From: Asticcacaulis currens
GTDB taxonomy: Bacteria > Pseudomonadota > Alphaproteobacteria > Caulobacterales > Caulobacteraceae
NCBI RefSeq assembly: GCF_028550395.1
Contig: NZ_JAQQKW010000006.1
Span: 124,001 to 188,000, forward strand
Direction of reading: 5' to 3'
Length of the DNA stretch: 64,000 nucleotides
A program made the position numbers and the translations under genes. Below are positions 1 to 8,187 of the stretch, in pieces (the first letter of the stretch is position 1; every line of letters begins with the position of its first letter). The notes under the pieces were generated by a model. That model was given only the letters and a program-made list of their open reading frames with translations, ran no database searches and was not told where the DNA came from.

Positions 1-149
<149 letters not shown>

Positions 150-161
150 GGGAGCGCGGGC

Positions 162-560
162 ATGACGTATGAGATGTGGATATTAGTATTCGCTGCCATA
201 TGGGGGCTGATACAAATATTTATCGCTGCGGTCGCGCCCGCCTTTCAGCCCGGCTATTTCCAATGGAATGCTAGCCCGCGTGATGAAGCGTTCGATCTTG
301 GTCCCGTGGCCGGACGGATGCGCCGGGCCTACCAGAATTTTCTGGAAACCTTTCCTTTTTTCATCGTGATTGTAATGGCCCTAGCTTACACGCAGCAATC
401 GGATGATGTGTCCAGAGTCGGCGCGATCGTCTATTTCATCGCAAGACTATTATATTTCCCGGCCTATGCCGTAGGTGTCAAGGCCCGCAGCCTGCTATAC
501 ATCGTTTCTCTTGCGGGCATGACGGCGTGCGCCGTTACTCTGTTTAGAGGATTGATTTGA
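162..560 (+). CDS. MAPEG family membrane protein
   Basis: A 132-aa, very hydrophobic protein with about four membrane segments (roughly residues 5-27, 62-78, 85-105 and 110-128). Its short loops carry the NASPRDE and RMRRAYQNFLE motifs of the MAPEG superfamily (microsomal glutathione-transferase-like, trimeric integral membrane proteins). Residues near the RAYQN stretch usually contact glutathione in characterised members. The substrate in bacteria is unknown. It starts 12 nt after guaB, and its stop overlaps the TTG start of the next gene by four bases, so it is probably co-transcribed with both. Family assignment is firm; enzymatic activity is inferred. Confidence 0.85.
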   Translation: MTYEMWILVFAAIWGLIQIFIAAVAPAFQPGYFQWNASPRDEAFDLGPVAGRMRRAYQNFLETFPFFIVIVMALAYTQQSDDVSRVGAIVYFIARLLYFPAYAVGVKARSLLYIVSLAGMTACAVTLFRGLI

Positions 561-1861
561 CCCCCGCCGCCCGTCTGCAAGCCGCTTCCGATATTCTCGA
601 CCTTCTGGGCAAGACGCGCCGTCCCGCCGAAGAGGTGTTGAAGGACTGGGGCCGCAACAACCGCTATGCCGGGTCAAAGGACCGCCGCGCCATTGCCGAT
701 AAGGTTTATCAGTGCCTGCGCGCGCGCGAACGCTTGTCTTTTGCAATGGACTCGTCGGCGGGCCGCGCGCTGGTGCTGGGGGCGCTGCATTTCCTTGACG
801 GCGTAAGCCTTTCCGAGATCGACGACCTCTATACCGGCGAAGGCTATGCCCCGGCAAAGCTGTCGGTTGCGGAGCGCAAGCGACTGGAGGCCGGGGATGG
901 CGAAGCGCCCGAATGGCTGGAGTCCGGCCTGCCGGCCTTTGTCGTGGAACGCCTCAAAGGCGTCTATGGCGACGACTGGCTGAAGGAGGCTGAGGCCCTG
1001 ATGCTGCCGCGCGCGCCCATCGACCTGCGCGTCAATGGCGACCGTGCCCCCCTGATCGCCGGGCTGGAAATGCTGGGCTACAGGCCCGAACCGACGCCGT
1101 TTTCAGCCTTTGGCGTGCGCCTGCCCGCCGATCCGCCGCCCAATGTGCGCGCATTGCCTGCTTTCCGGCAGGGCACGATCGAGATTCAGGATGAGGGCTC
1201 GCAACTGGCGGGCTTCCTCGCCGGCGCCCGGCCCGGCATGACAGTTGTCGATTATTGCGCCGGAGGCGGCGGCAAGACTCTGGCCCTGCTGCAAGCCATG
1301 CAGGGGCCAAATGGTGAAACATCTGGTCGTCTGATTGCCTCGGATGTCGAAAAGACGCGCCTCAACAATATCAAACCCCGCCTGACCCGCGCCGGTCTGG
1401 AGGCGGAGTTGCGCCAGCTTGGCCCGGACGGCGAGGGGATGGAAGACCTCGAAGCGCAAGCCGATCTGGTGCTGGTCGATGCGCCGTGCTCTGGCTCAGG
1501 CGTGTGGCGTCGCCGGCCCGAAACCGCGCACAAGCTGGAAGAAACAGAGGTGGCGCGCCTGCATGAATTGCAAAGCGCCATCCTGCACCGTGCCTCGCGT
1601 CTGGTGAAGCCGGGCGGGCTTCTGGCCTATGCCACCTGCTCGATCCTGCCGGACGAGAATGAATTGACCGCAGACCGCTTCGAAGCCGACCACCCTCACT
1701 TCACACCGCGCCCGATCGCCGATGCGCTGGACGGCGCCGCGGTAACCCCGGAAGGCGCGGAAACTTTGAAACATATTGCGCAGGGCCATCGCCTGCGCCT
1801 CAGCCCCGGAACCAGCCACACGGACGGGTTCTTCGTTTCGCTATACCGGCGCAAGCCGTAA
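557..1861 (+). CDS. rsmB: RsmB/NOP-family RNA (cytosine-5) methyltransferase
   Basis: 434 aa. Probably transfers a methyl group from S-adenosylmethionine to a cytosine C5 in rRNA. Residues 1-140 look like the NusB-like RNA-binding domain of RsmB proteins. The SAM-binding motif VDYCAGGGGKT is at 231-241. The two cysteines of this class are present: Cys311 in DAPCSGSG (motif IV) and Cys361 in YATCSILP (motif VI). The start is a TTG overlapping the preceding stop, chosen because the reading frame and family N-terminus begin there; translational coupling to the MAPEG gene is likely. The family is certain. The exact target base (16S C967 in E. coli RsmB) is inferred, so the symbol is tentative. 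Confidence 0.88.
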   Translation: MTPAARLQAASDILDLLGKTRRPAEEVLKDWGRNNRYAGSKDRRAIADKVYQCLRARERLSFAMDSSAGRALVLGALHFLDGVSLSEIDDLYTGEGYAPAKLSVAERKRLEAGDGEAPEWLESGLPAFVVERLKGVYGDDWLKEAEALMLPRAPIDLRVNGDRAPLIAGLEMLGYRPEPTPFSAFGVRLPADPPPNVRALPAFRQGTIEIQDEGSQLAGFLAGARPGMTVVDYCAGGGGKTLALLQAMQGPNGETSGRLIASDVEKTRLNNIKPRLTRAGLEAELRQLGPDGEGMEDLEAQADLVLVDAPCSGSGVWRRRPETAHKLEETEVARLHELQSAILHRASRLVKPGGLLAYATCSILPDENELTADRFEADHPHFTPRPIADALDGAAVTPEGAETLKHIAQGHRLRLSPGTSHTDGFFVSLYRRKP

Positions 1862-1872
1862 GAAAGGTCGGT

Positions 1873-1974
1873 AACCACAGATTACACAGATCACACAGAT
1901 TGGGCGCTTCGCGCCGAGGAGGCGGATAAGTCCCGCCCGACCCTTAATTTGTGTAATCTGTGTAATCTGTGGTT
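1873..1974. repeat. Long inverted repeat of the CACAGATTA type
   Basis: Two 29-nt arms at 1873-1901 and 1946-1974 are complementary at 27 of 29 positions. Each arm is itself built of short tandem units of the form ACAGATTAC. The 44-nt spacer contains a GC-rich mini-hairpin (GGCGC TTC GCGCC). It fills the gap between rsmB and guaA and ends 25 nt before the guaA start. Arms of this CACAGATTACACAGATT type are recalled as dispersed repeats in unrelated bacteria. Transcribed, it would form a stable stem, but no T-run follows, so it is not a standard terminator. Confidence 0.85.
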
Positions 1975-1999
1975 CCAAAACCCATAGAAAGACAGGCGT

Positions 2000-3550
2000 A
2001 TGTCGCATCACGAAAAAGTCCTGATTATTGATTTCGGATCGCAAGTGACTCAGCTCATCGCGCGTCGCGTGCGCGAATGCGGCGTCTATTGCGAAATCCA
2101 TCCCTTCACCAAGGCGGCCGAGGCGATCAAAAGCGTCGCTCCCAATGCGGTCATCCTGTCCGGGTCGCCGCACAGCGTCGTCGAAGCCGGTCCGACCCTC
2201 GATAAGGCCCTGTTCGATATGGGCCTGCCGGTGTTCGGCATCTGCTATGGCGAGCAACTGATGTGCGACCTTTTGGGCGGCAAGGTCGAAAGCGGCCATG
2301 ACCGCGAATTTGGCCGCGCCGAGATCGAAATCGCCGCCGACACGCCGCTGTTCCGCGGTCTGGGTAAGCCGGGTGACAAGGAAATCGTGTGGATGAGCCA
2401 CGGCGATCGTGTCACCGCCATCCCCGACGGCTTCAAGGTTATCGCTGTCTCCGAAGGCGCGCCGTTTGCCGCCATCGCCGATGAGGCCCGCCGCTTCTAC
2501 GCCGTGCAGTTCCACCCCGAAGTGGTCCACACGGTGCGCGGCACCCAGATAATTCGCAACTTCCTGTTCGAGATCGCGGGGTTAAAGGGCGACTGGACCA
2601 TGGCCGCCTTCCGTCAGGAAATGATCGAAAAAATCCGGGCGCAGGTCGGATCGGGGCGCGTTATCTGCGGCCTGTCGGGCGGGGTGGACTCGTCGGTCGC
2701 CGCCGTGCTGATCCACGAAGCCATTGGCGAGCAACTGACCTGCGTGTTTGTCGATACGGGCCTGTTGCGCAAGAACGAAGGCGAGCAGGTGGTGTCGCTG
2801 TTCCGCGATCACTACAACATCCCGCTGATCCACGTGCAGGCCCAGGACAAGTTTCTGGGGGCGCTCAAAGGGCTGTCCGACCCCGAACAGAAGCGCAAGA
2901 CCATCGGCCGTCTGTTTATCGAGGTCTTCGACGAAGAGGCCGCGAAAATCGACGGTGCGGAATTCCTCGCTCAGGGCACGCTTTATCCCGACGTGGTCGA
3001 AAGCGTCTCGCCGCACGGCGGGCCTTCGACCGTCATCAAGAGCCACCACAATGTCGGCGGTCTGCCCGAGTATATGAAGCTGAAGCTGGTCGAACCGCTG
3101 CGTGAATTGTTCAAGGACGAGGTGCGCGCTCTGGGCCGCGAACTGGGCCTCAGCGAAGCCTTTGTCGGCCGCCATCCCTTCCCCGGACCGGGTCTGGCCA
3201 TCCGCATCCCCGGTGAAGTGACCCCGGAAAAGGTGAAGACGCTTCAGGACGCCGACGCCATCTATCTCGATGAAATCCGCAAGGCGGGTCTCTATGATGA
3301 TATCTGGCAGGCCTTTGCCGTGCTGCTGCCGGTGAAAACCGTGGGTGTCATGGGCGATGCGCGCACCTATGAGGACGTGCTGGCCCTGCGCGCCGTCACC
3401 TCATCCGACGGCATGACGGCGGACTTCTATGAGTTCCCATGGCCAGTGCTGGGCCGCTGCGCCACGCGCATCGTCAACGAGGTGAGGGGGGTCAACCGCG
3501 TCGTTTACGACGTGACCTCCAAGCCCCCCGGCACGATCGAGTGGGAATAA
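2000..3550 (+). CDS. guaA: GMP synthase (glutamine-hydrolysing)
   Basis: 516 aa, normal length. Converts XMP, ATP and glutamine to GMP. Residues 5-190 are a class I glutamine amidotransferase with the nucleophile Cys82 in GICYGEQ and the His172/Glu174 pair in QFHPEVVH. Residues 205-390 are the ATP-pyrophosphatase domain with the PP-loop SGGVDS at 226-231. The C-terminus (about 395-516) is the dimerisation domain ending PPGTIEWE. All catalytic residues I can check are intact. It follows guaB, MAPEG and rsmB on the same strand, but the long inverted repeat just upstream may separate its expression from theirs. Confidence 0.98.
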   Translation: MSHHEKVLIIDFGSQVTQLIARRVRECGVYCEIHPFTKAAEAIKSVAPNAVILSGSPHSVVEAGPTLDKALFDMGLPVFGICYGEQLMCDLLGGKVESGHDREFGRAEIEIAADTPLFRGLGKPGDKEIVWMSHGDRVTAIPDGFKVIAVSEGAPFAAIADEARRFYAVQFHPEVVHTVRGTQIIRNFLFEIAGLKGDWTMAAFRQEMIEKIRAQVGSGRVICGLSGGVDSSVAAVLIHEAIGEQLTCVFVDTGLLRKNEGEQVVSLFRDHYNIPLIHVQAQDKFLGALKGLSDPEQKRKTIGRLFIEVFDEEAAKIDGAEFLAQGTLYPDVVESVSPHGGPSTVIKSHHNVGGLPEYMKLKLVEPLRELFKDEVRALGRELGLSEAFVGRHPFPGPGLAIRIPGEVTPEKVKTLQDADAIYLDEIRKAGLYDDIWQAFAVLLPVKTVGVMGDARTYEDVLALRAVTSSDGMTADFYEFPWPVLGRCATRIVNEVRGVNRVVYDVTSKPPGTIEWE

Positions 3551-3715
3551 GTCCCGTTCTGCAAATTACCGTTTGACAACGATTGCGGGCGGGCCTAATG
3601 GCCGCGCGCATTCTTGTTTCACGGGGTTATCCAACCCTTTGGAACAGGCTTATCAGGAACCTAAACCCATGCCCGACGACAGTAGTCGATCCACATTGCC
3701 GCAAGGACCGCGCAT

Positions 3716-3779
3716 CGGGTAAACGGGTTTCCGGCTTACCGATACCGGCCTTTGCGGCCTCAGTATCAAAGGTAAGCCG
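3716..3779 (+). promoter_or_regulatory. Candidate RNA switch: hairpin ending one base before the permease start
   Basis: In the 229-nt gap before the ABC permease gene, CGGCTTACC (3732-3740) pairs perfectly with GGTAAGCCG (3771-3779), and the ATG begins at 3780. Inside are GATAC/GTATC (3741-3745 with 3763-3767) and GGCC/GGCC (3747-3750 with 3756-3759), giving a stepped hairpin of about 48 nt. It would hold the only Shine-Dalgarno candidate (AAAGG, 3768-3772). GGTAA at 3718-3722 can alternatively pair with TTACC at 3736-3740, which would free the right arm. Two mutually exclusive pairings suggest translational control. I cannot match it to a named riboswitch class. Confidence 0.45.
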
Positions 3780-5537
3780 ATGGTCTTCTTTTTCGAAGAT
3801 AGTCAGGGCGCGCGCCCGCTCGTGCGTGCGTCCCGCACCGATCGTTATGGTGTGTCCCTTCCCGATCTCGCCGCCTTCCTGCTGCTGGCCGGCGCGGCGG
3901 TGCTGGTCTTCCATGGCGCGTCCGCCATGGATCAGCCGCTCTCCCAACTGCGTTCCGCACCGGTGACGCTCGACCTGGCGCAACTGCCTGAATATGCTCT
4001 GCGCTCGACGCTACGCATGTTTGCGGCGCTGGCGGCGTCGCTGGTCTTCACCTTCACCGTGGCCACTCTGGCGGCCAAGAGCCGCCGGGCAGCCCTTCTG
4101 ATCATTCCGGCGCTTGATATCCTTCAGTCCGTCCCGGTTCTGGGCTTTCTGACCTTTACCGTGACCCTGTTTATGGGCCTGTTTCCGGGCAATCAGTTAG
4201 GGGCCGAAGCCGCCGCCATCTTCGCCATCTTCACCAGTCAGGCGTGGAACATGGCCTTCAGCTTCTATCAGTCGCTGACCACCCTGCCGACGGACCTTGA
4301 TGAGGTCAGCCGCCAGTTCGGTTTTTCGCCCTGGCGGCGCTTTATCCGGCTGGAACTGCCCTACGCCATGCCGGGGCTGGTGTGGAACATCATGATGTCG
4401 ATGTCGGGCGGCTGGTTCTTCGTCGTGGCCTCGGAAGCTATCACGGTGGGCGATACGCACCTGACCCTGCCGGGGATCGGTTCGTGGCTGGCTCTGGCGA
4501 TCGACCGGGCGGACTTCCGCGCTGTCGGCTGGGGCGTGTTCGCCATGGGACTGGTCATCCTCCTTTACGATCAGCTCCTGTTCCGGCCGGTGGTGGCCTG
4601 GGCGGATCGCTTCCGCTTCGAGCAGACTGCGTCGGGTCAGGCCCCGCGCTCGTGGGTGCTGGACCTTCTGCGGCGCTCGCGCGGTCTGGAGCGGCTGGGG
4701 CAGGCCTTGCGGCAACCCTTTGTGTGGTGGGAAGCCCGCTGGCCCGCCGCCGCACCGCGCCGCATCCGCCGACCGACCCCGCGCAAGGCATCGCCCGTAG
4801 CTGATCTCCTGTGGGCCGCTGCGTTGGGCGTCGCCTGTCTGTTCGCCCTGTGGACTCTGGGGCATTATGTGGCCGCGCATCTGAGCCTCAGCGATATGGG
4901 CACGGCCTTCGGTCTGGGCAGCCTGACCCTGTTGCGGGTGGTGGTGCTGATCGCGCTGGCCAGTCTGATCTGGGTGCCGGTGGGTGTGTGGATCGGTCTG
5001 CACCCGGTATGGGCCGAGCGGCTTCAGCCTCTGGCGCAGTTTCTGGCAGCGTTTCCGGCCAATGTGCTGTTCCCCTTTGCGGTCATGCTGATCGTCGGCC
5101 TGCACCTCAATGCCAATCTGTGGCTGTCGCCGCTGATGGTGCTGGGGACGCAGTGGTACATCCTCTTCAACGTCATTGCCGGGGCCAGCGCCATTCCGGG
5201 TGACATGAAGGAGGTGGCGCAGATGTTCCGCATCCGGGGCTGGCAATGGTGGCGTCAGATCGCCCTGCCGGCGGTGTTTCCCTACTATGTGACCGGTGCC
5301 CTGACGGCTTCGGGCGGGTCGTGGAACGCCAGCATCGTGGCCGAAGCCGTGGACTGGGGCCATACCCACCTCGAAGCGGCGGGCCTTGGGGCCTATATCG
5401 CCCGCGCCACCGCCGCGGCCGATTATCCCCGCGTGGTGCTGGGCATCGCCGTGATGAGCCTGTTCGTCATCGCCTTTAATCGCATCGTGTGGCGCCGCCT
5501 CTACGTCTTCGCCGAACGCCGCCTGCGTCTGAACTGA
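3780..5537 (+). CDS. ABC transporter permease, two fused permease domains (NitT/TauT type)
   Basis: 585 aa and strongly hydrophobic. It has two BPD_transp_1 domains in tandem, one at about residues 70-275 and one at about 355-580, separated by a basic linker near 285-345. Each has the cytoplasmic EAA-type loop that contacts the ATPase: near DEVSRQFGFSPWRRF in the first half and KEVAQMFRIRGWQWW in the second. Fused permeases of this kind belong to the nitrate/sulfonate/taurine importer group. The next gene, 22 nt downstream, is the matching ATPase. No periplasmic binding protein is encoded nearby, so the substrate is unknown. The ATG at 3780 is directly preceded by the hairpin described separately. 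Confidence 0.88.
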   Translation: MVFFFEDSQGARPLVRASRTDRYGVSLPDLAAFLLLAGAAVLVFHGASAMDQPLSQLRSAPVTLDLAQLPEYALRSTLRMFAALAASLVFTFTVATLAAKSRRAALLIIPALDILQSVPVLGFLTFTVTLFMGLFPGNQLGAEAAAIFAIFTSQAWNMAFSFYQSLTTLPTDLDEVSRQFGFSPWRRFIRLELPYAMPGLVWNIMMSMSGGWFFVVASEAITVGDTHLTLPGIGSWLALAIDRADFRAVGWGVFAMGLVILLYDQLLFRPVVAWADRFRFEQTASGQAPRSWVLDLLRRSRGLERLGQALRQPFVWWEARWPAAAPRRIRRPTPRKASPVADLLWAAALGVACLFALWTLGHYVAAHLSLSDMGTAFGLGSLTLLRVVVLIALASLIWVPVGVWIGLHPVWAERLQPLAQFLAAFPANVLFPFAVMLIVGLHLNANLWLSPLMVLGTQWYILFNVIAGASAIPGDMKEVAQMFRIRGWQWWRQIALPAVFPYYVTGALTASGGSWNASIVAEAVDWGHTHLEAAGLGAYIARATAAADYPRVVLGIAVMSLFVIAFNRIVWRRLYVFAERRLRLN

Positions 5538-5559
5538 TTTTATGTGTTGGAGCTTTCCC

Positions 5560-6870
5560 ATGACCCACACCCAATTCACCCCCGCTTGCCCTCTGGTCGA
5601 ACTGCGTCAGGTGTCGCACGTCTATGAAAAGGGCAAATCCACGGGCCACACCGTGCTGGACAAGGTCGATCTGACCCTGAATGCCAATGAGATCGTCGGC
5701 CTTCTGGGGCGCTCCGGCTCTGGCAAATCGACCCTGCTGCGCACCGTAGCGGGCCTGATCGAGCCCAGCGAAGGCACGGTCCGCTTCCCCTCTGCGCCGG
5801 ACGGGCAGGCCAATGTCGGCATGGTGTTTCAGAGCTTCGCCCTGTTCCCGTGGCTGAGCGTGCTGCAAAACGTCGAGGTCGGGCTTGAGGCGCAGGGCGT
5901 GGCTCCGGCCATCCGCCGCGAACGCGCCCTGAAGGCCATCGACCTGATCGGGCTCGACGGCTTTGAAAACGCCTACCCCAAGGAGCTGTCGGGCGGGATG
6001 CGTCAGCGCGTCGGTCTGGCGCGGGCCTTGGTCGTCGATCCGGATATCCTTTTGATGGATGAGCCCTTTTCGGCGCTCGACGTGCTGACGGCGGAAACCC
6101 TGCGCACCGATCTGCTCGACCTGTGGTACGAAGGGCGCACGCCGCTCAAGTCGATCCTGATCGTCACGCACAATATCGAGGAGGCGGTGCTGATGTGCGA
6201 CCGCATCCTCGTCTTTTCGTCCAATCCAGGGCGGGTGGTGGCCGAAATCACCGTCGATCTGCCGCAACCGCGCGACCGTCTGGACCCGGCCTTTCGCGCG
6301 CTGGTCGAAGACATCTACCGCCGCATGACCACGCGCACGCCCAAGGCTCCGGTGCAGGAAGGCCTGTTTGCGGGCATGGGCATGGCCATGGTCCTGCCGC
6401 GCGTCTCGACCAATATTCTGGCCGGTCTGATGGAGGCGCTGGCCGGATCGGCCTATGCCGGCAAGGCCGACCTGCCGGCGCTGGCGGCGGAGCTACAGTA
6501 CGAAGCCGATGAACTCTTCCCCATTGCCGAAGTGCTGCAACTTTTGCGCTTTGCCGAGCTGGAAGGCGGCGACCTGCTGCTGCTGCCCGCCGGTCAGGCT
6601 TTTGTCGAAGCCGGTGTCGATGGGCGCAAGCACCTGTTCCGCGAGCAGCTTCTGACCCATGTGCCGCTGGCGACCCATATCCGTCATGCGCTCGAAACCG
6701 GCGGCGAGGCCGGGCTGAGTGCGCGGCGCGTGCGCGACCAGTTGCAGACCCACATGTCCGAAACCTTTGCGCAGCAGACCCTGCGTTCCGTCGTGCAGTG
6801 GGGCCGTTACGCCGAAGCTTTCGACTATGACGAAAAGGCGGACCGTTTCAGCCTTGAGGACGTGGTGTAA
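5560..6870 (+). CDS. ABC transporter ATPase with AAA-associated C-terminal domain
   Basis: 436 aa. Residues about 10-255 are an ABC ATPase of the NitT/TauT group: Walker A GRSGSGKST, signature LSGGMRQRVGLARAL, Walker B ILLMDEPFSALD, and H-loop VTHNIEEAV. Residues about 275-430 form the AAA-associated C-terminal domain found on ATPases partnered with fused permeases, probably regulatory. The start at 5560 was preferred over an ATG at 5542 because GGAG lies seven bases ahead of it. It would power import through the preceding permease at the inner membrane. Substrate unknown. Confidence 0.9.
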   Translation: MTHTQFTPACPLVELRQVSHVYEKGKSTGHTVLDKVDLTLNANEIVGLLGRSGSGKSTLLRTVAGLIEPSEGTVRFPSAPDGQANVGMVFQSFALFPWLSVLQNVEVGLEAQGVAPAIRRERALKAIDLIGLDGFENAYPKELSGGMRQRVGLARALVVDPDILLMDEPFSALDVLTAETLRTDLLDLWYEGRTPLKSILIVTHNIEEAVLMCDRILVFSSNPGRVVAEITVDLPQPRDRLDPAFRALVEDIYRRMTTRTPKAPVQEGLFAGMGMAMVLPRVSTNILAGLMEALAGSAYAGKADLPALAAELQYEADELFPIAEVLQLLRFAELEGGDLLLLPAGQAFVEAGVDGRKHLFREQLLTHVPLATHIRHALETGGEAGLSARRVRDQLQTHMSETFAQQTLRSVVQWGRYAEAFDYDEKADRFSLEDVV

Positions 6871-6885
6871 GGGGAGGGCGTCGCT

Positions 6886-7581
6886 ATGAAAAAGGTGCTC
6901 GGTTACGCGCTCCTCTGTCTGGCGGTGCTGGTGACTTCGCCGCAGAGGGCGAAGGCTGCGGCGGGTTCGCATGTGGTGGATGACTCTGGCGTGGAAACGC
7001 CGGGCGTCTGCCATGTGGAATCCTGGGCCACGCGCTATGATGACCGCCGGGGGTATCTCAACCTCTCCCCGGCCTGCACCCGCAAGGTCTGGCCCCGGCT
7101 GGAAATGGGCGGCACGGTTCAGGCGATTCGGGACGGCAGGAACGATGTCCTGTTCGGCCCGGCTCTGAAACTGAACCTGCGCGCCCCTGCGTCCGGCCGC
7201 CCTGTCCCCGGCCTCGCGGTCGCCGTGGGCGGCGCGTGGAGCGGACGTTCGGGGCAACTGGAAGCCGCCAGTCTCAACCTGCCCGTGACCTTTAATGCCA
7301 CGGACCGCCTACAGATCAACCTCAATACGGGCTGGGCCTATACGCGCCAGTCTGCGCATCCGCACGCCCTGACCTATGGGGCGCAGATATATGCCAGCGT
7401 TACCGATACGCTCGGCCTGATGGCGGAAACCTTTGGCCGCGATCGGGGCAAGCCGGGCGCGCAAGTGGGCGTGCGCTGGACGCCGGGGAATGGACCCTAT
7501 GATCTGGATGTTGTTGTGGGGAACCGCGTGGATGGCCTGAGCCCGCGCGCCGTCAGTCTGGGGCTGACGGTTCGCCATTGA
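6886..7581 (+). CDS. Exported protein, probable outer-membrane barrel, unknown function
   Basis: 231 aa. The N-terminus (KKVLGYALLCLAVLVTS...AKA) is a Sec signal peptide with cleavage near residue 24. The mature part has alternating hydrophobic/polar strands (for example LNLPVTFNATDRLQINLNTG and YGAQIYASVTDTLGLMAE) and ends LGLTVRH, as in small outer-membrane beta-barrels. It starts 15 nt after the ATPase gene and is probably in the same operon, so it may help the ABC substrate cross the outer membrane. I do not recognise a specific family. Barrel structure and role are inferences from composition and context. Confidence 0.6.
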   Translation: MKKVLGYALLCLAVLVTSPQRAKAAAGSHVVDDSGVETPGVCHVESWATRYDDRRGYLNLSPACTRKVWPRLEMGGTVQAIRDGRNDVLFGPALKLNLRAPASGRPVPGLAVAVGGAWSGRSGQLEAASLNLPVTFNATDRLQINLNTGWAYTRQSAHPHALTYGAQIYASVTDTLGLMAETFGRDRGKPGAQVGVRWTPGNGPYDLDVVVGNRVDGLSPRAVSLGLTVRH

Positions 7582-7688
7582 TCAACCAGCGACACATCCT
7601 CTTCACGCCGGAATTGACAGCGCCGATACGCTTCCGCCAGATCAGACTCTATGATTCCTGACAGGCCGATGGCCTGCGCCGTTTGTTC

Positions 7689-7792
7689 AGAGCGTCCGTC
7701 GGCTCAGTTGCGCCGCCGAATGGCTCTAAGTATTTGTTTAATAGCGATATGTTTTGTCGAAAGCCGCTCACGCTTTTCGACATATCGCTTAA
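7689..7792 (-). repeat. RIME-like composite palindromic repeat, copy 1
   Basis: Two palindromic modules. Module A (7689-7728) has AGAGC/GCTCT ends and internal complementary GTCGGC/GCCGA segments. Module B (7743-7789) has perfect 9-bp arms AGCGATATG/CATATCGCT around GTCGAAAGCCGC. Read on the minus strand the order is B, an ACAAA-containing spacer, then A, the same as copies 2 and 4. It lies in the leader of the following reductase-like gene, ending 17 nt before its ATG, so it would be transcribed into that mRNA. Confidence 0.75.
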
Positions 7793-7809
7793 GATACAGG
7801 AGTTCCTCT

Positions 7810-8157
7810 ATGGCCTTGACCCTCTACGGCATCAAAAACTGCGACACGGTGAAGAAGGCGCGGGTGTGGCTGGACGGGCAGGGCCAGGCCTACACCTTCC
7901 ACGACTATAAGGTCTCCGGCATTGACGAGGCGCATCTGAAGGACTGGTCTTCCAAGGTCGGTTGGAGCGTCCTGCTCAACAAGGCGGGCACGACCTTCAA
8001 GGCCTTGCCGGAGGCCGATAAGGCCGACATAGATGAGGCCAAGGCCATCCGCCTGATGCTGTCCAATCCGTCGATGATCAAGCGCCCGGTGCTCGACAGG
8101 GACGGGACGATCACGGTCGGGTTCAAGCCGGACCTTTATGCCGGCCTGTTTGAATAG
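7810..8157 (+). CDS. ArsC/Spx-family (YffB-type) thioredoxin-fold protein
   Basis: 115 aa. The single active-site cysteine is in GIKNCDTVKKA (Cys11), followed by the family stretches VGWSVLLNKAGTTFK and NPSMIKRPVLD, where the Arg of KRP is conserved in ArsC-like reductases. It is closest to the YffB/Spx-like subgroup rather than true arsenate reductase. Function is uncertain: a glutathione-dependent thiol reductase has been suggested for YffB. The start at 7810 follows AGGAG at 7798-7802 and gives the standard N-terminus; longer upstream frames run through the repeat and were rejected. Confidence 0.85.
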   Translation: MALTLYGIKNCDTVKKARVWLDGQGQAYTFHDYKVSGIDEAHLKDWSSKVGWSVLLNKAGTTFKALPEADKADIDEAKAIRLMLSNPSMIKRPVLDRDGTITVGFKPDLYAGLFE

Positions 8158-8187
8158 GACGGCCATGGCCAGCGAGGGAAGCGCCCT

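Noticed and set aside
1873-1974. A minimal CRISPR array
   Set aside because: The repeats are inverted, not direct with unique spacers of constant length, and no cas gene is present.
3583-3966. A 127-codon open frame at the start of the ABC permease gene
   Set aside because: It overlaps the permease in another frame and most of it is leader sequence; no ribosome-binding site or domain.
4197-5579. A 460-codon minus-strand open frame
   Set aside because: Antisense to the twin-permease gene, with His/Gln/Arg-rich composition typical of shadows.
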